From Zobellia amurskyensis (lineage in GTDB: Bacteria > Bacteroidota > Bacteroidia > Flavobacteriales > Flavobacteriaceae), in the NCBI RefSeq assembly GCF_009725985.1, contig NZ_RCNR01000001.1, positions 62,001 through 126,000 of the forward strand: a stretch of 64,000 nt of DNA, written 5' to 3'. The notes below the pieces were generated by a model. It did not search any database, was not told the origin of the DNA, and worked only from the letters and a program-made list of their open reading frames with translations. Positions within the stretch are counted from its first letter, which is position 1, and every line of letters starts with the position of its first letter. Both the position numbers and the translations under genes were made by a program. Below are positions 37,701 to 46,421 of this stretch, one piece after another.

Positions 37701-38112
37701 GACTTACATAGATATCCAATTTCCCATCTCCATTAACATCAGCAAAAGTTACTCCTGTGTACCAGGCATTTTCATCGCCACCAGTGCCGCTATTATTGGT
37801 GATATCTGTAAACTCAAAACCACCTTTGTTGAGATATAGCCTGTTTTTAATTTGATTACCGGTAAAATAGATATCATCAAGACCATCACCATTTAAATCT
37901 CCTGCTGCCACCCCGCCACCATTGTAAAAGTACATGTAAGAGAATAGGTTTAACTTTTTGGATGCTTCAACAGAATTGCTGAAATCTACGCCGGTAGTTT
38001 CGCTGGAAATCTCTTGGAAGAGTGTATTTTTCTTAGGTTTTATTTCCAGCTCTTTTTTTTCTTGGCACGATACAATGAGTGCCGCAACCAAGATGAATAG
38101 CATTGATTTCAT
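34771..38112 (-). CDS. Large surface lipoprotein with FG-GAP/VCBS repeats and ASPIC/UnbV domain
   Basis: A 1113-residue protein. I place the start at 38112, 14 codons inside the longest frame, because the lipoprotein signal MKSMLFILVAALIVSC (Cys16) starts there. Many calcium-binding FG-GAP repeats follow: DLNGDGLDDIYFTGN, DVNGDGKLDIYVS, DYDLDGDLDAYI and DINKDGYPDIYIGN. An ASPIC/UnbV-type beta-domain sits near residues 530-590 (NAFGIGSKVTLKNKG, VRGYLSSPPPYLNFSV), followed by a second set of FG-GAP repeats. This suggests a seven-bladed beta-propeller pair anchored at the cell surface. No enzyme motif is seen; glycan or protein binding is likely. It lies between two sulfatases, 67 bases after the one at 38180. 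Confidence 0.85.
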   Translation of the reverse strand: MKSMLFILVAALIVSCQEKKELEIKPKKNTLFQEISSETTGVDFSNSVEASKKLNLFSYMYFYNGGGVAAGDLNGDGLDDIYFTGNQIKNRLYLNKGGFEFTDITNNSGTGGDENAWYTGVTFADVNGDGKLDIYVSQIGEILGNNGHNLLFINLGNDENGSPKFKESANELGLTVKGATTQTAFFDYDLDGDLDAYIMTHSNFNDGVLPRAEKRLISSPYGDKLFRNDGDKFTDVTKESGIYSSPLGFGLGISTADINKDGYPDIYIGNDFYEDDYLYINNGDGTFTEDLESRLKHTSRFSMGNDIADLNNDGLPDILSLDMQAYEPEILKASHGEDSYAIFNYKLSFGYQHQYAHNTFQLNRNGEHFSEIARLSGIEATDWSWSVLANDFDMDGQKDIFITNGIFRRSNDMDYMQFLSGDEVQNQLRSGNYDYSEALTDKMPSYPLQNFFFKNNNDLTFSNKSTEWGGTKKGFSNGATYTDLDNDGDLDLVINNLNEKASILKNNTLENDSLNKDYLRIKLSGKPGNAFGIGSKVTLKNKGQKQYQELLNVRGYLSSPPPYLNFSVAKNTVIDTILVQWPNKEQTILTDVASGQILNIAQENTSLLKSETGKKSETLFTLVNNSELNIDYRHEENRFYEFNREHLIPHMNSTWGAPIAVGDLNNDGLDDFFVGGALNQSSEIYLQRSNGKFVQSTSKALKTDSASEDTAAEFVDVNGDGHLDLIVGSGSNQEIKPDPKSLTRLYINDGRGNFTKQGNFPEIYTTVSDLAIADFDKDGDSDIFISSRSVPGKYGSSPDSYLLKNDGKGNFTIDASSQKLYEKCGMVTSAKWVDLNGDDWQDLVLVGEWMPIKIYYNSNGHLSEANPEANSLQLSNGWWNTVEYGDFDNDGDIDLVAGNLGLNSKLRATEKGPVQMYYADFDKNGWPEGVTTHFIKGKEHVFSSKSLLEKQMVYLRKKFSTYSAFAQADFKEIFLPEELNTAKTLKAYEFRSCFIENLGNKKFKLTPLPTIAQFSTVNAIHKLDFDQDGKLDLLLGENFYDANTELGRYDAGYGTLLRNMGGGNFKETPTTQSGFMLDKQTRHIKTLSNKKYGKLLVISNNNDSLQFYRTSAQ

Positions 38113-38179
38113 CACTATAAAAGAAAAATTACGTCCAAAAGAAGGTGAGGGCATGTGTTTGATTTACGAGAGGTGCTTT

Positions 38180-39709
38180 TTATCGTTTTACGGAATATCC
38201 TTGTTCGCGATAAGCCTCTAAAATAGTACTCATTTCTTGTATTATATCAGGGTGCGCTTCAAAAATATTATTTCTTTGCTCAGAATCTTTGTTCATATCA
38301 AAAAGTAGGGCAGGCGTATCAAAATCTTTGTATCCTCTTAGTTTTAAATAGAAATCTGGCATTTTACCTTGCCCGCCCGAAGGCTTGTTAATGTACAACC
38401 ACTTTCCTTTTCTTAATCCCCAAAGATCTTTGTAAGTATTATGCACTGTTGCTTCGCGGAGTGGGCTTTTGTATTTTTTTCCTTTTAAAAGAGGTAACAG
38501 GTTATAGCTGTCTGGTGCCGCATTTTCTGGAATTGATGTCTTTGTGATTTTAGCTAAAGTAGCCATAATATCTACTTGGGAAATAACTTCCTCAGAAACA
38601 GTTCCGGCTTTTATATGGTTAGGCCATTTAATAACGAAAGGAACATGGTGACCACCTTCCCATACATCTCGTTTTAAACCTCTAAAATCGCCCATACTGA
38701 AATGGTTATACTTTTCGGCACGCTCATAAGCGTATCTTTCAGGGCCATTATCCGAAGTAAAAATTACTATGGTATTATCTTCAAACCCATTTGTTTTTAG
38801 GGCTTTTAATACTTGTCCTGCAACCCAATCTGTTTGAACCATAAAATCGCCATAACCACCAGCTTCTGAAGTGCCATCAAACTCATCATTTGGTATAATT
38901 GGTGCATGTGGTGAAGGGAGTGCTAAATACAGGAAAAAGGGCTTTTCTTTATCCTGTTTTCCTATCCATGCTTCCGTTTTTTTAGTTAATGTGGGCAATA
39001 CGGTATACGGGTCCCAACCTTTTACTTTTGGCCCTGGGCGTGAGTCCCAGTCTTCTTCTTTTACCTCTCTTTCAAATTCATTGAATTCAAAAAAATCATT
39101 TGGGGCCGTCACAAATCTATCGTTCTCAACCCAAGCATAGGGGGGGAAGTTGATGGTTCCATCTCCAAAATAATAATCGAACCCTCTATCTAGTGGTCCT
39201 CCGGTTAATGGTTCTTCCCAATCAATATCTTCTACTAAATAGACTTTATGTGTTTTATTCCAATAAGTTCTTTCTCCGGAAGGTTCTTTGTTTATAAAAT
39301 TCCAATTAAAGCCTAGATGCCACTTTCCAATTGCAGCAGTTTCGTAACCGTTATTTTTCAGTATTTCTGGAAGCGTAACATCCGATTCATTAAAGAACGG
39401 AGGCCCAAAAGAATTTACAATACCGTGTTGTCTTCTCCAGTGATATGTGCCGGTGAGCAATGCATATCTACTTGGTGAGCAAATACCCGAAGAACTATGG
39501 GCGTCTGTAAAGCGCATTCCCTCTGAAGCTAGTTTGTTAAGGTAGGGCGTGGGTATTTTAGAATTTTTGTTTTGGCACTGTAGATCGCCATAACCCATAT
39601 CATCTGCATAAATTATTACGATGTTGGGTTGTTGAGAGTAGGTTTGGGTGATTGCCACTAAAGTAAAAAACGTGGTGAGCAAAACTAGTCTTCTCTTGTA
39701 GATTTTCAT
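38180..39709 (-). CDS. Sulfatase, S1 family, secreted
   Basis: A 509-residue sulfatase with signal peptide [25 protein letters not shown]. Motifs are [19 protein letters not shown], the formylglycine site [14 protein letters not shown] with Cys77, [31 protein letters not shown] and [20 protein letters not shown]. The [11 protein letters not shown] stretch after the active-site Arg is typical of one arylsulfatase branch. It follows SusD1 but is separated from it by a terminator-like hairpin, so it may have its own promoter. The FG-GAP lipoprotein gene follows on the same strand. Confidence 0.93.
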   Translation of the reverse strand: MKIYKRRLVLLTTFFTLVAITQTYSQQPNIVIIYADDMGYGDLQCQNKNSKIPTPYLNKLASEGMRFTDAHSSSGICSPSRYALLTGTYHWRRQHGIVNSFGPPFFNESDVTLPEILKNNGYETAAIGKWHLGFNWNFINKEPSGERTYWNKTHKVYLVEDIDWEEPLTGGPLDRGFDYYFGDGTINFPPYAWVENDRFVTAPNDFFEFNEFEREVKEEDWDSRPGPKVKGWDPYTVLPTLTKKTEAWIGKQDKEKPFFLYLALPSPHAPIIPNDEFDGTSEAGGYGDFMVQTDWVAGQVLKALKTNGFEDNTIVIFTSDNGPERYAYERAEKYNHFSMGDFRGLKRDVWEGGHHVPFVIKWPNHIKAGTVSEEVISQVDIMATLAKITKTSIPENAAPDSYNLLPLLKGKKYKSPLREATVHNTYKDLWGLRKGKWLYINKPSGGQGKMPDFYLKLRGYKDFDTPALLFDMNKDSEQRNNIFEAHPDIIQEMSTILEAYREQGYSVKR

Positions 39710-39767
39710 ATTCTGACTGTCAAATGGAGGTTGAAAATACTATTAATTTTTGGTAAAGACTTAAGAA

Positions 39768-39801
39768 AAAAGCCAGTGGACTATGAAGTCAACTGGCTTT
39801 T
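39768..39801 (-). terminator. Terminator after SusD1
   Basis: AAAAGCCAGT pairs with ACTGGCTTTT over 10 bp, and an inner GACT/AGTC stem extends it around an ATGA loop. Both strands have A/T tracts. It lies 67 bases past the SusD stop and likely ends the susC1-susD1 transcript, perhaps partially. Confidence 0.8.
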
Positions 39802-39867
39802 AAGAAAAACTAACTCAACATTTTTAACAAAAACAGATATGTTAATGTTCTCATGTTTTTAATACGA

Positions 39868-41406
39868 TTAGTAATCTGGATTTTGCTCAAGTGCGTTATT
39901 CTTGTCAATTGCACTTTGTGGCAATGGCCATTTGTAATGTTTTGGTAAGAATACCCTGTTGGCATCTACGTGAGAATCATAAAAACCATTCAAAACTTCT
40001 TCAGCGATACCCCAACGTTTTAGGTCAAAATAACGAAGACCTTCAAAACCGAATTCATATCTACGTTCATTACGAACAGCCTCGCGAAGCTCGCCTACGT
40101 CTGTAGTAGTTATTGCTGGATATGAACCTGTATCGCCAACTGCAACACCATAAGCTCTTGCTCTTACTTCATTGATGGCATCTAATACAGAAGTATCAAC
40201 ACTACCAGATTCTATTTTCCCTTCGGCGTACATCAGAAGAACATCTGCATAGCGAATGTGAATGTAATCCGTTCCTTCTGTGAAATTCTGAACTAATGAA
40301 GCTCTTGTTTGCGGAGAAGTCCATTTTAATAATCCAAAACCAGATAATGTTTTTTGCTCAATTTCTGGATTCCATTCGCCCACTTGTACTATTTTACTCA
40401 ATCTTGGGTCACGGTTTTCCAAAGGATTGGCTTCGTCATAGAGAGGAGACTCATCTATTGGTAATCCATCAGTAGCTTCAAAAGCGTCTACGAAATCTTC
40501 GGTTGGTTTTAGGGTTCCCCAAAAACCTAACATGATTTCACTACCTCTATCCTGGAATTCGCCAGGGGCACTTGAGTATTTGGTAGAGAAAATTATTTCA
40601 GGGTTGTCTGTTTGTCCACCATCAATGAAAAGGTCTTCGTAATTGGTTGATAGCATAAAGCTGCCACCATCCATTACAGCTTTTGCCGCTACAGCTGCTT
40701 CGGCATATTTTCCTTGGTAAAGGTATGTTCTTGCCAATAAAGCATTGGCAGAGCCTTTAACGACGTAACCATCGCTGTAAGAAGCTTCAGGTAGATTTGC
40801 AACTGCAAACTCAAGGTCTTTTTCAATCTGAGCAAACACTTCAGACTCAGGAGCTTTTGGTAAATCCTGATTTTCTAAAGTTGTTGGTTCTATTCTAAGA
40901 GGTACATCTCCATAAGTAGTAACCAGATTGTAGTAGAAAAAAGCACGTAAGGTACTTACTTGGGCTTTCCAGTTGTTTAGTTTATCAGCTTCAATGTTCT
41001 CAACCTGATCTATGTTAGCTAAAAAGAAATTACAAGTTTGGATTCCTTTGTAACATACACTATAAAGTTGAGCGATTGCACCATTAGTTCCACCAGAGGT
41101 AGGTGTAGCGGTACCATCTATTATTTCTCTAAACCCGTAATTAAACGTCTGATAACAATCGTCTGTAAGGGCATCCCAGTTTGGCTTAATGGTTGGAGGC
41201 CAGCCGCCATCGGCTCGAATAGCCAGCATATTCTGCTGAAGATTACTATAAACACCTGTTAAGGCCAATTCTGCATCCTGTTCAGTCTGCCAAAACGATT
41301 CGGAAGATAACTGAGAAGAAGGCTGTTTGTCTAAAAAGTCGGAATCGCACGAACTTATCGTAATCCCCAAAAAGGATAGTGCGATTAATATGGTTGTCTT
41401 TTTCAT
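39868..41406 (-). CDS. SusD-like surface glycan-binding lipoprotein (pair 1)
   Basis: A 512-residue SusD/RagB family lipoprotein (lipobox GITISSC, Cys20; SDFLDKQPSSQLSSESFWQT follows). SusD proteins cap the SusC barrel and help deliver oligosaccharides for import. Typical features are the TPR-like helices (NALLARTYLYQGKYAEAAVA, residues about 223-242) and the C-terminal block IRYADVLLMYAEGK...NEVRARAYG, then RNERRYEFGFEGLRYFDLKR and ALEQNPDY. It lies 22 bases downstream of its SusC partner. Glycan specificity cannot be read from sequence; the company of GH110 and sulfatases suggests a sulfated galactan. Confidence 0.95.
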   Translation of the reverse strand: MKKTTILIALSFLGITISSCDSDFLDKQPSSQLSSESFWQTEQDAELALTGVYSNLQQNMLAIRADGGWPPTIKPNWDALTDDCYQTFNYGFREIIDGTATPTSGGTNGAIAQLYSVCYKGIQTCNFFLANIDQVENIEADKLNNWKAQVSTLRAFFYYNLVTTYGDVPLRIEPTTLENQDLPKAPESEVFAQIEKDLEFAVANLPEASYSDGYVVKGSANALLARTYLYQGKYAEAAVAAKAVMDGGSFMLSTNYEDLFIDGGQTDNPEIIFSTKYSSAPGEFQDRGSEIMLGFWGTLKPTEDFVDAFEATDGLPIDESPLYDEANPLENRDPRLSKIVQVGEWNPEIEQKTLSGFGLLKWTSPQTRASLVQNFTEGTDYIHIRYADVLLMYAEGKIESGSVDTSVLDAINEVRARAYGVAVGDTGSYPAITTTDVGELREAVRNERRYEFGFEGLRYFDLKRWGIAEEVLNGFYDSHVDANRVFLPKHYKWPLPQSAIDKNNALEQNPDY

Positions 41407-41428
41407 TTCTATATTATTTTATGATTGA

Positions 41429-44400
41429 CTAAAATGTCATGTTTACACCTAAGGTTAATGTTTTTCTAAAAGGGTAGGCATCTACACCATTAGCCTCTGG
41501 ATCTACATCAATAGGATAATCTTTTTGAAAAGTTAGGTAGTTTTCAGCTGCGAAATAAAATCTTAGCTTGTTGAACGGGGTTTTGTCCAATACATCTGCA
41601 GGTAGTGAATACCCCATTGTAACGTTTCTTAATCTTAAATAAGAAGTATCCCATAACCAGAATGAGTTGTTGTATACTGTAGATCTGCGTGTTTCGGCAG
41701 TTTCATAATATACAGCTGGCAATCTAGAGTTTCTGTTGTCAGGAGTCCATGCTTCAGTTAACCAAGCTTTATCCGTACCACCATCTTGTCTGAAAGGGTC
41801 ACGAGCAATATAGTTTTTGGTTCCTTCTACACCTTCCCAAAACATTCTAAAATCAAGGCTCTTGTAATTTACAGAAAGATTAAGCCCATATACAAAAGCA
41901 GGATATCTGCCATCTATGTGAATACGGTCATCACCATCAATAACATTATCGCCATTCTGATCTTTAAGTTTAATGAAACCTACTTTACCAGGTTGTGGCT
42001 GTACAGCGGAATTAGCTATTTCATCTTCATCTTGGAAATACCCATCTGCTTCCCACATATACCAATCTTCAAAAGCATAACCTTCTTGGTTAATGTTTCT
42101 GTCCTCAATTCCTGGTTCACCAAAAGTCTTTAAACGGTTTTTAAACCAAGACACATTTCCGTTAATACTATAACGTAAGTCATCGTTAATGCTGTTGTTA
42201 TGGCCAATTACAATGTCCCAACCTTTATTGGTCATGGCACCTTGGTTAACTACAGGAGGGTTTAATCCACTACTTTCATCAACTTGTAATTGTCTTAAAA
42301 TATCTACCGTTTCTTTCACGTAATAATCAACAGAACCATATAGTTTTCTGTTGAATAGGCTGAAATCTACCCCAAAGTCAGTTACTGTTGTAGTTTCCCA
42401 AGTAATATCAGAATCAACTAAACTTCTTAGGCCAACACCTGCAAGAACGCTGCTTCCAAAAGGATATCCGAATTGATCAAAAGATAAAGTAGATTGGTAA
42501 GGGTATATACCAGAATTTAGCTCGTCATCCTGTACATCTATACCAATGTTTTGGTTACCTAATTGACCCCATGAACCTCTAAGCTTTAATTCACTTACAG
42601 CTTCAATATCTTGAAATAAATCTTCTTTGTCCAATCTCCAACCAGCAGAAACTGATGGGAAAATACCCAGTCTATTACCTTTAGCAAAACGAGAGCTAAT
42701 ATCTCCCCTTAAGTTAGCTTCAATAAGATACTTTTCTTTGTAGTTGTAGTTGGCTCTACCAAAGAAACTCTGAATAGCCCAGCTTTCAGAAAAACCTGTA
42801 GTAAACTGGTTTTCAGAATTTACACCTTCTAAATCCGTAATGTTACGGTTTGGAATACCGGTTCTTTGTGATCTTGTAAAATTACGGTCAAACCCTTCTT
42901 GGCTATACCCTCCTAAAACTTTGAAGTCATGGTCGCCTATTAATTTGGAATAGGTAAGTGTAGAGAATAATGTGGTTTGCTTGCTCCAAACATTGTCAAC
43001 GGTTAGTTGAGAAGGATCACGAGTTGTTCTTAAGTACTCACCCGTTCTATAGTTATACTCGTCGTATTGTATACGTTGGTTTTTGTAGTAGTCATAATCA
43101 AACTTATATGCTCCTTTTGTACTCCAAACCAAATCATCTGAAAGCTTAACATCAAAAAAGAGGTTACCATTAAAGTTATATTGATTTAAAACTTCACCAT
43201 CCTGTACTTCAAGTTCTGCAATAGGGTTGTTTCTTGTAAATCCTTCATCAAAACCAGGAAATTGAGAGTCTGTTCCGGAAAAAGCTTTACCGGAATAATG
43301 TCCTGTGCCATCTAAGGTGTATACACCCCAAGTTGGTCTAACTCTAAATAAATTGAATAAGCCGGATTCTGTACCGGCTTGTTGAGGCCCACTTGTTTTA
43401 GAGGCTACGCCAGATACGGTACCACCTACGGTAAGCTTTTCTCCTATATCTGATTTTACACTCATAAAGAAGTTGTTCTTCTTAAACCCTGAAGAACGAA
43501 TGATACCGGGCTGATCCCAGTTACCAACTGAAATATTATAACTTGTACCATCAATAGCACCACTTGCCGTTACTACATGGCGTTGTACAATAGGTGTTCT
43601 AGAAGCCTCGTCAAACCAGTTTGTATTAGGGAAAGCTGGGTTACCTTGGTTATTTCTATAGGCATCAATCACGTCTTGAGGATATGGATTTGCAGAGGCA
43701 CCAGGAGTATTTATCAACGCTTGGTTCATCAACGTCATATAATCGGCAGAGTTTGATATCATTTGAGGAACCTTGGTAAAGGTTTCTGTTGATACACTTC
43801 CGTTATATTCAATTTTAAAGGTGTTGTTGCCGCCAGTTTTAGTGGTAACTAATATAACACCATTTGCTGCTCTGGAACCGTAAATGGCAGCGGAGGAAGC
43901 ATCTTTTAATACGGATATAGAACCGATTACCGATGGGTCTAAATCCTGTAGATTACCTTCTACTCCGTCAATCAATACTAAAGGCGAGTTGCTACTGCCA
44001 AAAGAGTTAAGACCACGAATCTTAATATTTAGTCCTTCATTACCTGGAGCACCACTGTTTTGTGAAATCTGTAGACCTGCTGCTTGTCCCTGAAGTGCTT
44101 GAAACGCGTTTTGAACGTTTCTGTCTTCCAGAGCTTCTTCGTCTACAGCGGTTACCGAACCGGTAAGGTTTACTCTTTTTTGTTGGCCGTAACCTACTAC
44201 AACTACTTCTTCTAGTTTACTTGCATCTTCGGCAAGCGAAACAGTAATTGTAGACTGTCCGTTCACAGGAATTTCTTGTGTGGAAAAGCCGATGTAACTA
44301 AATACTAAAGTCGCATCGTTAGAAGCGGAGATGGAATAATTTCCATCAAAATCTGTTTGTGTACCAGTTGTGGTTCCTTTTACTAGAACGTTAGCTCCCG

Positions 44401-44548
44401 GCAAGGGCATTCCCGTATCGTCTGAAACGGTACCGCTAACTGTGCCATCTTGGGCGTGTAATTGTACCGTAGCTAGCAGGAGCCCTAAAAAGGATAGTCC
44501 TAACCGCAGTAAAAAGGGTTTCTGGGTCGATTGTTTTTTTTGTTTCAT
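41429..44548 (-). CDS. SusC-like TonB-dependent outer-membrane transporter (pair 1)
   Basis: A 1039-residue SusC/RagA family transporter. The signal peptide ends near residue 32 (LLLATVQLHAQ). A carboxypeptidase-regulatory-like domain follows (GTVSGTVSDDTGMPLPGANV), then the TonB-box-like EEVVVVGYGQQKRVNLTGSV near residue 115. The plug domain includes IKIRGLNSFGSSNSPLVLID and KDASSAAIYGSRAANGVI, and the long beta-barrel ends in FRKTLTLGVNMTF. It imports oligosaccharides using TonB energy, together with SusD1. The 337 bases upstream hold an 18-bp element shared with another operon of this locus. Confidence 0.95.
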   Translation of the reverse strand: MKQKKQSTQKPFLLRLGLSFLGLLLATVQLHAQDGTVSGTVSDDTGMPLPGANVLVKGTTTGTQTDFDGNYSISASNDATLVFSYIGFSTQEIPVNGQSTITVSLAEDASKLEEVVVVGYGQQKRVNLTGSVTAVDEEALEDRNVQNAFQALQGQAAGLQISQNSGAPGNEGLNIKIRGLNSFGSSNSPLVLIDGVEGNLQDLDPSVIGSISVLKDASSAAIYGSRAANGVILVTTKTGGNNTFKIEYNGSVSTETFTKVPQMISNSADYMTLMNQALINTPGASANPYPQDVIDAYRNNQGNPAFPNTNWFDEASRTPIVQRHVVTASGAIDGTSYNISVGNWDQPGIIRSSGFKKNNFFMSVKSDIGEKLTVGGTVSGVASKTSGPQQAGTESGLFNLFRVRPTWGVYTLDGTGHYSGKAFSGTDSQFPGFDEGFTRNNPIAELEVQDGEVLNQYNFNGNLFFDVKLSDDLVWSTKGAYKFDYDYYKNQRIQYDEYNYRTGEYLRTTRDPSQLTVDNVWSKQTTLFSTLTYSKLIGDHDFKVLGGYSQEGFDRNFTRSQRTGIPNRNITDLEGVNSENQFTTGFSESWAIQSFFGRANYNYKEKYLIEANLRGDISSRFAKGNRLGIFPSVSAGWRLDKEDLFQDIEAVSELKLRGSWGQLGNQNIGIDVQDDELNSGIYPYQSTLSFDQFGYPFGSSVLAGVGLRSLVDSDITWETTTVTDFGVDFSLFNRKLYGSVDYYVKETVDILRQLQVDESSGLNPPVVNQGAMTNKGWDIVIGHNNSINDDLRYSINGNVSWFKNRLKTFGEPGIEDRNINQEGYAFEDWYMWEADGYFQDEDEIANSAVQPQPGKVGFIKLKDQNGDNVIDGDDRIHIDGRYPAFVYGLNLSVNYKSLDFRMFWEGVEGTKNYIARDPFRQDGGTDKAWLTEAWTPDNRNSRLPAVYYETAETRRSTVYNNSFWLWDTSYLRLRNVTMGYSLPADVLDKTPFNKLRFYFAAENYLTFQKDYPIDVDPEANGVDAYPFRKTLTLGVNMTF

Positions 44549-44727
44549 AAGTTAACTTGAGAGTTTTGAGTTAAGAAAAGCTAATATAGTGTTAAAAGTG
44601 CTAATTTAGTTTGGAGGTTGCTTTAGAAGCATAACAAATGGTCTTGAATATGAAACAAATGATCTAATCTATTTATAGTTGAAAACCCTGTTTTTTATTA
44701 TGGGTCACATTGTTTCTGACTCACTAA

Positions 44728-44735
44728 CAAAGTTA
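44728..44735 (-). promoter_or_regulatory. Possible -7 promoter element for susC1
   Basis: Read on the minus strand the sequence is TAACTTTG, identical to the element before trxA. It would leave a leader of about 170 bases before susC1. No clear -33 element was found. Confidence 0.35.
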
Positions 44736-44771
44736 TAGCTCTTCAAATATGGTTTATGGGACGTATAGTAA

Positions 44772-44789
44772 TGTCTCTCTCAGTAAATT
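44772..44789 (-). promoter_or_regulatory. Shared 18-bp element, copy upstream of susC1
   Basis: On the plus strand it reads TGTCTCTCTCAGTAAATT. It matches 17 of 18 bases with the copy at 51343-51360, and both lie upstream of minus-strand operons in the same orientation. It is likely a binding site for a common regulator (inference). Confidence 0.5.
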
Positions 44790-44885
44790 GAATGTATTTC
44801 TCCGTCCGGCAACACAATTATGTGTATGCCCGATATAAAATTTAAATATGTTCTGAAGCTATTTTATTGCTAGGGAGTGTAAAGT

Positions 44886-45806
44886 TTAATGAGAAAAGCT
44901 ATCTACGTCTTTATAAGCATTTATAACCGCTTGTTCTCCTTCTTTGTCAGGCCTTGAGTTGCCGTGTTCCATACCTAAAATACCATTGTAGCCTTTTTCT
45001 TTAATGAATTTTAGTACATTCCAGAAGTTGATTTCTCCTGTAGTAGGTTCATTTCGGCCAGGATTATCACCAATTTGTATATAAGCGATTTCATCCCAAC
45101 AGGCTTCCATATTGGGTATAAGATTACCTTCTTGGATTTGTTGATGATATATATCGAAAAGAATTTTACAAGAAGGAGAGTTTACTGCTTTACAGATTTC
45201 ATAGGCTTGTGGCGAGTCTGTTAAGAAAGCTCCTGGATGATTGAAAAAGTTTAAAGGCTCGAGCACCATTGTTAGGTTGTGTGGTTCAAAAATTGCCGAA
45301 GCCTGTTTGAGCGTTTCAATAACATTCGCCCGTTGATAGCCTTCTTTTATTTTTGGGGCCACATTACCGGGTACAACGGTCATCCATTTGGCATTCACCC
45401 GCTTTGCTACTTCAACCGATTCTTTGCAATGCGCTAGAAAGGCTTTTCTGTTTTCTGGATCTCCTGAAGCTACGTGGCCTTCTTTTAAAAATACGGCTAC
45501 GAACACACCCATCTCAATGCCTCTTTTTTGCATGGTCTGGGCCATTTTTTCCTGTACGGCTACATCTCGGGTACGCATTTTATTATCCTCAAAAGCAGTG
45601 AAACCTTGATCGGCCATAAAATTCAATTGGTCAACAGGGTCTTCGCCCGCATGGTTTTCGAACATGCCCAAATGTGGAGCATATTTTAAGTTGAATTTAT
45701 AAGAGGCTTTTAATGGAGTGAGGGACGAGGCATATGATAGCCCCGAACCCATTGAAATTGCTCCTGTAGATAATGCTGTTTTTTGTATAAAATTCCGTCT
45801 CTTCAT
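44886..45806 (-). CDS. Tat-exported hydroxypyruvate isomerase-like TIM barrel
   Basis: A 306-residue xylose-isomerase-like TIM-barrel protein. The N-terminus has a twin-arginine signal (KRRNFIQKTALSTGAISMGS), so it should act in the periplasm. The barrel includes YAPHLGMFENHAG, MADQGFTAFEDNKM, WMTVVPGNVAPK, MVLEPLNFFNHPGAF, CKILFDIYHQQIQEG, AYIQIGDNPGRNEPTTGEIN and ILGMEHGNSRPD; the Glu, Asp, His and Glu residues are the usual metal ligands. Relatives are annotated as hydroxypyruvate isomerase. Here it ends an operon with a GMC oxidoreductase and its small subunit, so a ketosugar from that oxidation is a plausible substrate (inference). Confidence 0.82.
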   Translation of the reverse strand: MKRRNFIQKTALSTGAISMGSGLSYASSLTPLKASYKFNLKYAPHLGMFENHAGEDPVDQLNFMADQGFTAFEDNKMRTRDVAVQEKMAQTMQKRGIEMGVFVAVFLKEGHVASGDPENRKAFLAHCKESVEVAKRVNAKWMTVVPGNVAPKIKEGYQRANVIETLKQASAIFEPHNLTMVLEPLNFFNHPGAFLTDSPQAYEICKAVNSPSCKILFDIYHQQIQEGNLIPNMEACWDEIAYIQIGDNPGRNEPTTGEINFWNVLKFIKEKGYNGILGMEHGNSRPDKEGEQAVINAYKDVDSFSH

Positions 45807-45855
45807 TGCACGTACTTTGCTTTAGGTAAAATGGTTTTATTGGTTGAATCTTGGA

Positions 45856-46419
45856 TTAGATAGACCAAGCTTTTCCTCCTGTTAATTCATCTAAATCACC
45901 ACAGGGTATATATTGTCCGGGAATAGAATCATAAGCCAGTACTTGCTCGCCAACATACTCTGTGCATTTATAGCCCCAAATGGTCAGGTCGCGAAGTTTT
46001 TTAGCAAAAGGAACTCCTTTCGCCTTTTTATCGGTTAAGGCCTTCAGCATTTCTGGAGCAATGTCTTTTGCAGTCAGGTCGCTTTTGTTTTCTTTTTTTG
46101 AACTTTCTAGTGCGTTTACGGCCAACTTGTCAAGCGTAGTTTTGAACTGATCTTGCTGATTGGGAGGCATCACCTCGTTTGCAAAACTGTCCAGAAAAAC
46201 GTGAACATTTACTTCCGATGCTGATAACGTGTCGGTTTTAGGGAGTATGCTATCTATTGCGCCTATGAGAACCGTACCTTGGTCTTGATCAAGAAATTGC
46301 GGTGCCCAAGCAGCAGCTTTAGTGTCGGTACAACTTTGTAAAACACTCATGAATGTCGGTGCGGCTACTACGTAACCCATTGACATTCCTATTTGCATCA
46401 ATGCTTTTCTTCTATCCAT
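45856..46419 (-). CDS. Gluconate 2-dehydrogenase subunit 3-like protein
   Basis: A 187-residue protein of the gluconate 2-dehydrogenase subunit 3 group, the small partner of membrane GMC-type dehydrogenases. The N-terminus (MDRRKALMQIGMSMGYVVAA) has a twin-arginine-type signal. The body shows the family pattern IDSILPKTDTLSASEVNVHV, FLDSFANEVMPP and FAKKLRDLTIWGYKCTEYVG. The GMC gene lies immediately upstream (2-base gap). Since that protein has no signal peptide of its own, this subunit probably carries it through the Tat system. No cytochrome c subunit is seen nearby. Confidence 0.85.
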   Translation of the reverse strand: MDRRKALMQIGMSMGYVVAAPTFMSVLQSCTDTKAAAWAPQFLDQDQGTVLIGAIDSILPKTDTLSASEVNVHVFLDSFANEVMPPNQQDQFKTTLDKLAVNALESSKKENKSDLTAKDIAPEMLKALTDKKAKGVPFAKKLRDLTIWGYKCTEYVGEQVLAYDSIPGQYIPCGDLDELTGGKAWSI

Positions 46420-46421
46420 GA

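Larger units (their letters stand above)
44549..44885. other. Regulatory region upstream of susC1
   Basis: No convincing gene is present in these 337 bases. They hold a -7-like element at 44728-44735, a CATAAAC word (minus strand, 44752-44758), the 18-bp shared element at 44772-44789 and a hairpin at 44808-44830 (GGCAACACA pairing with TGTGTATGCC with one bulge). This is a rich operator and leader region for the first SusCD pair. Confidence 0.55.

Noticed and set aside
38113-38154. 14-codon N-terminal extension of the FG-GAP lipoprotein
   Set aside because: The lipoprotein signal starts at the Met encoded at 38112; the extension would disrupt it.
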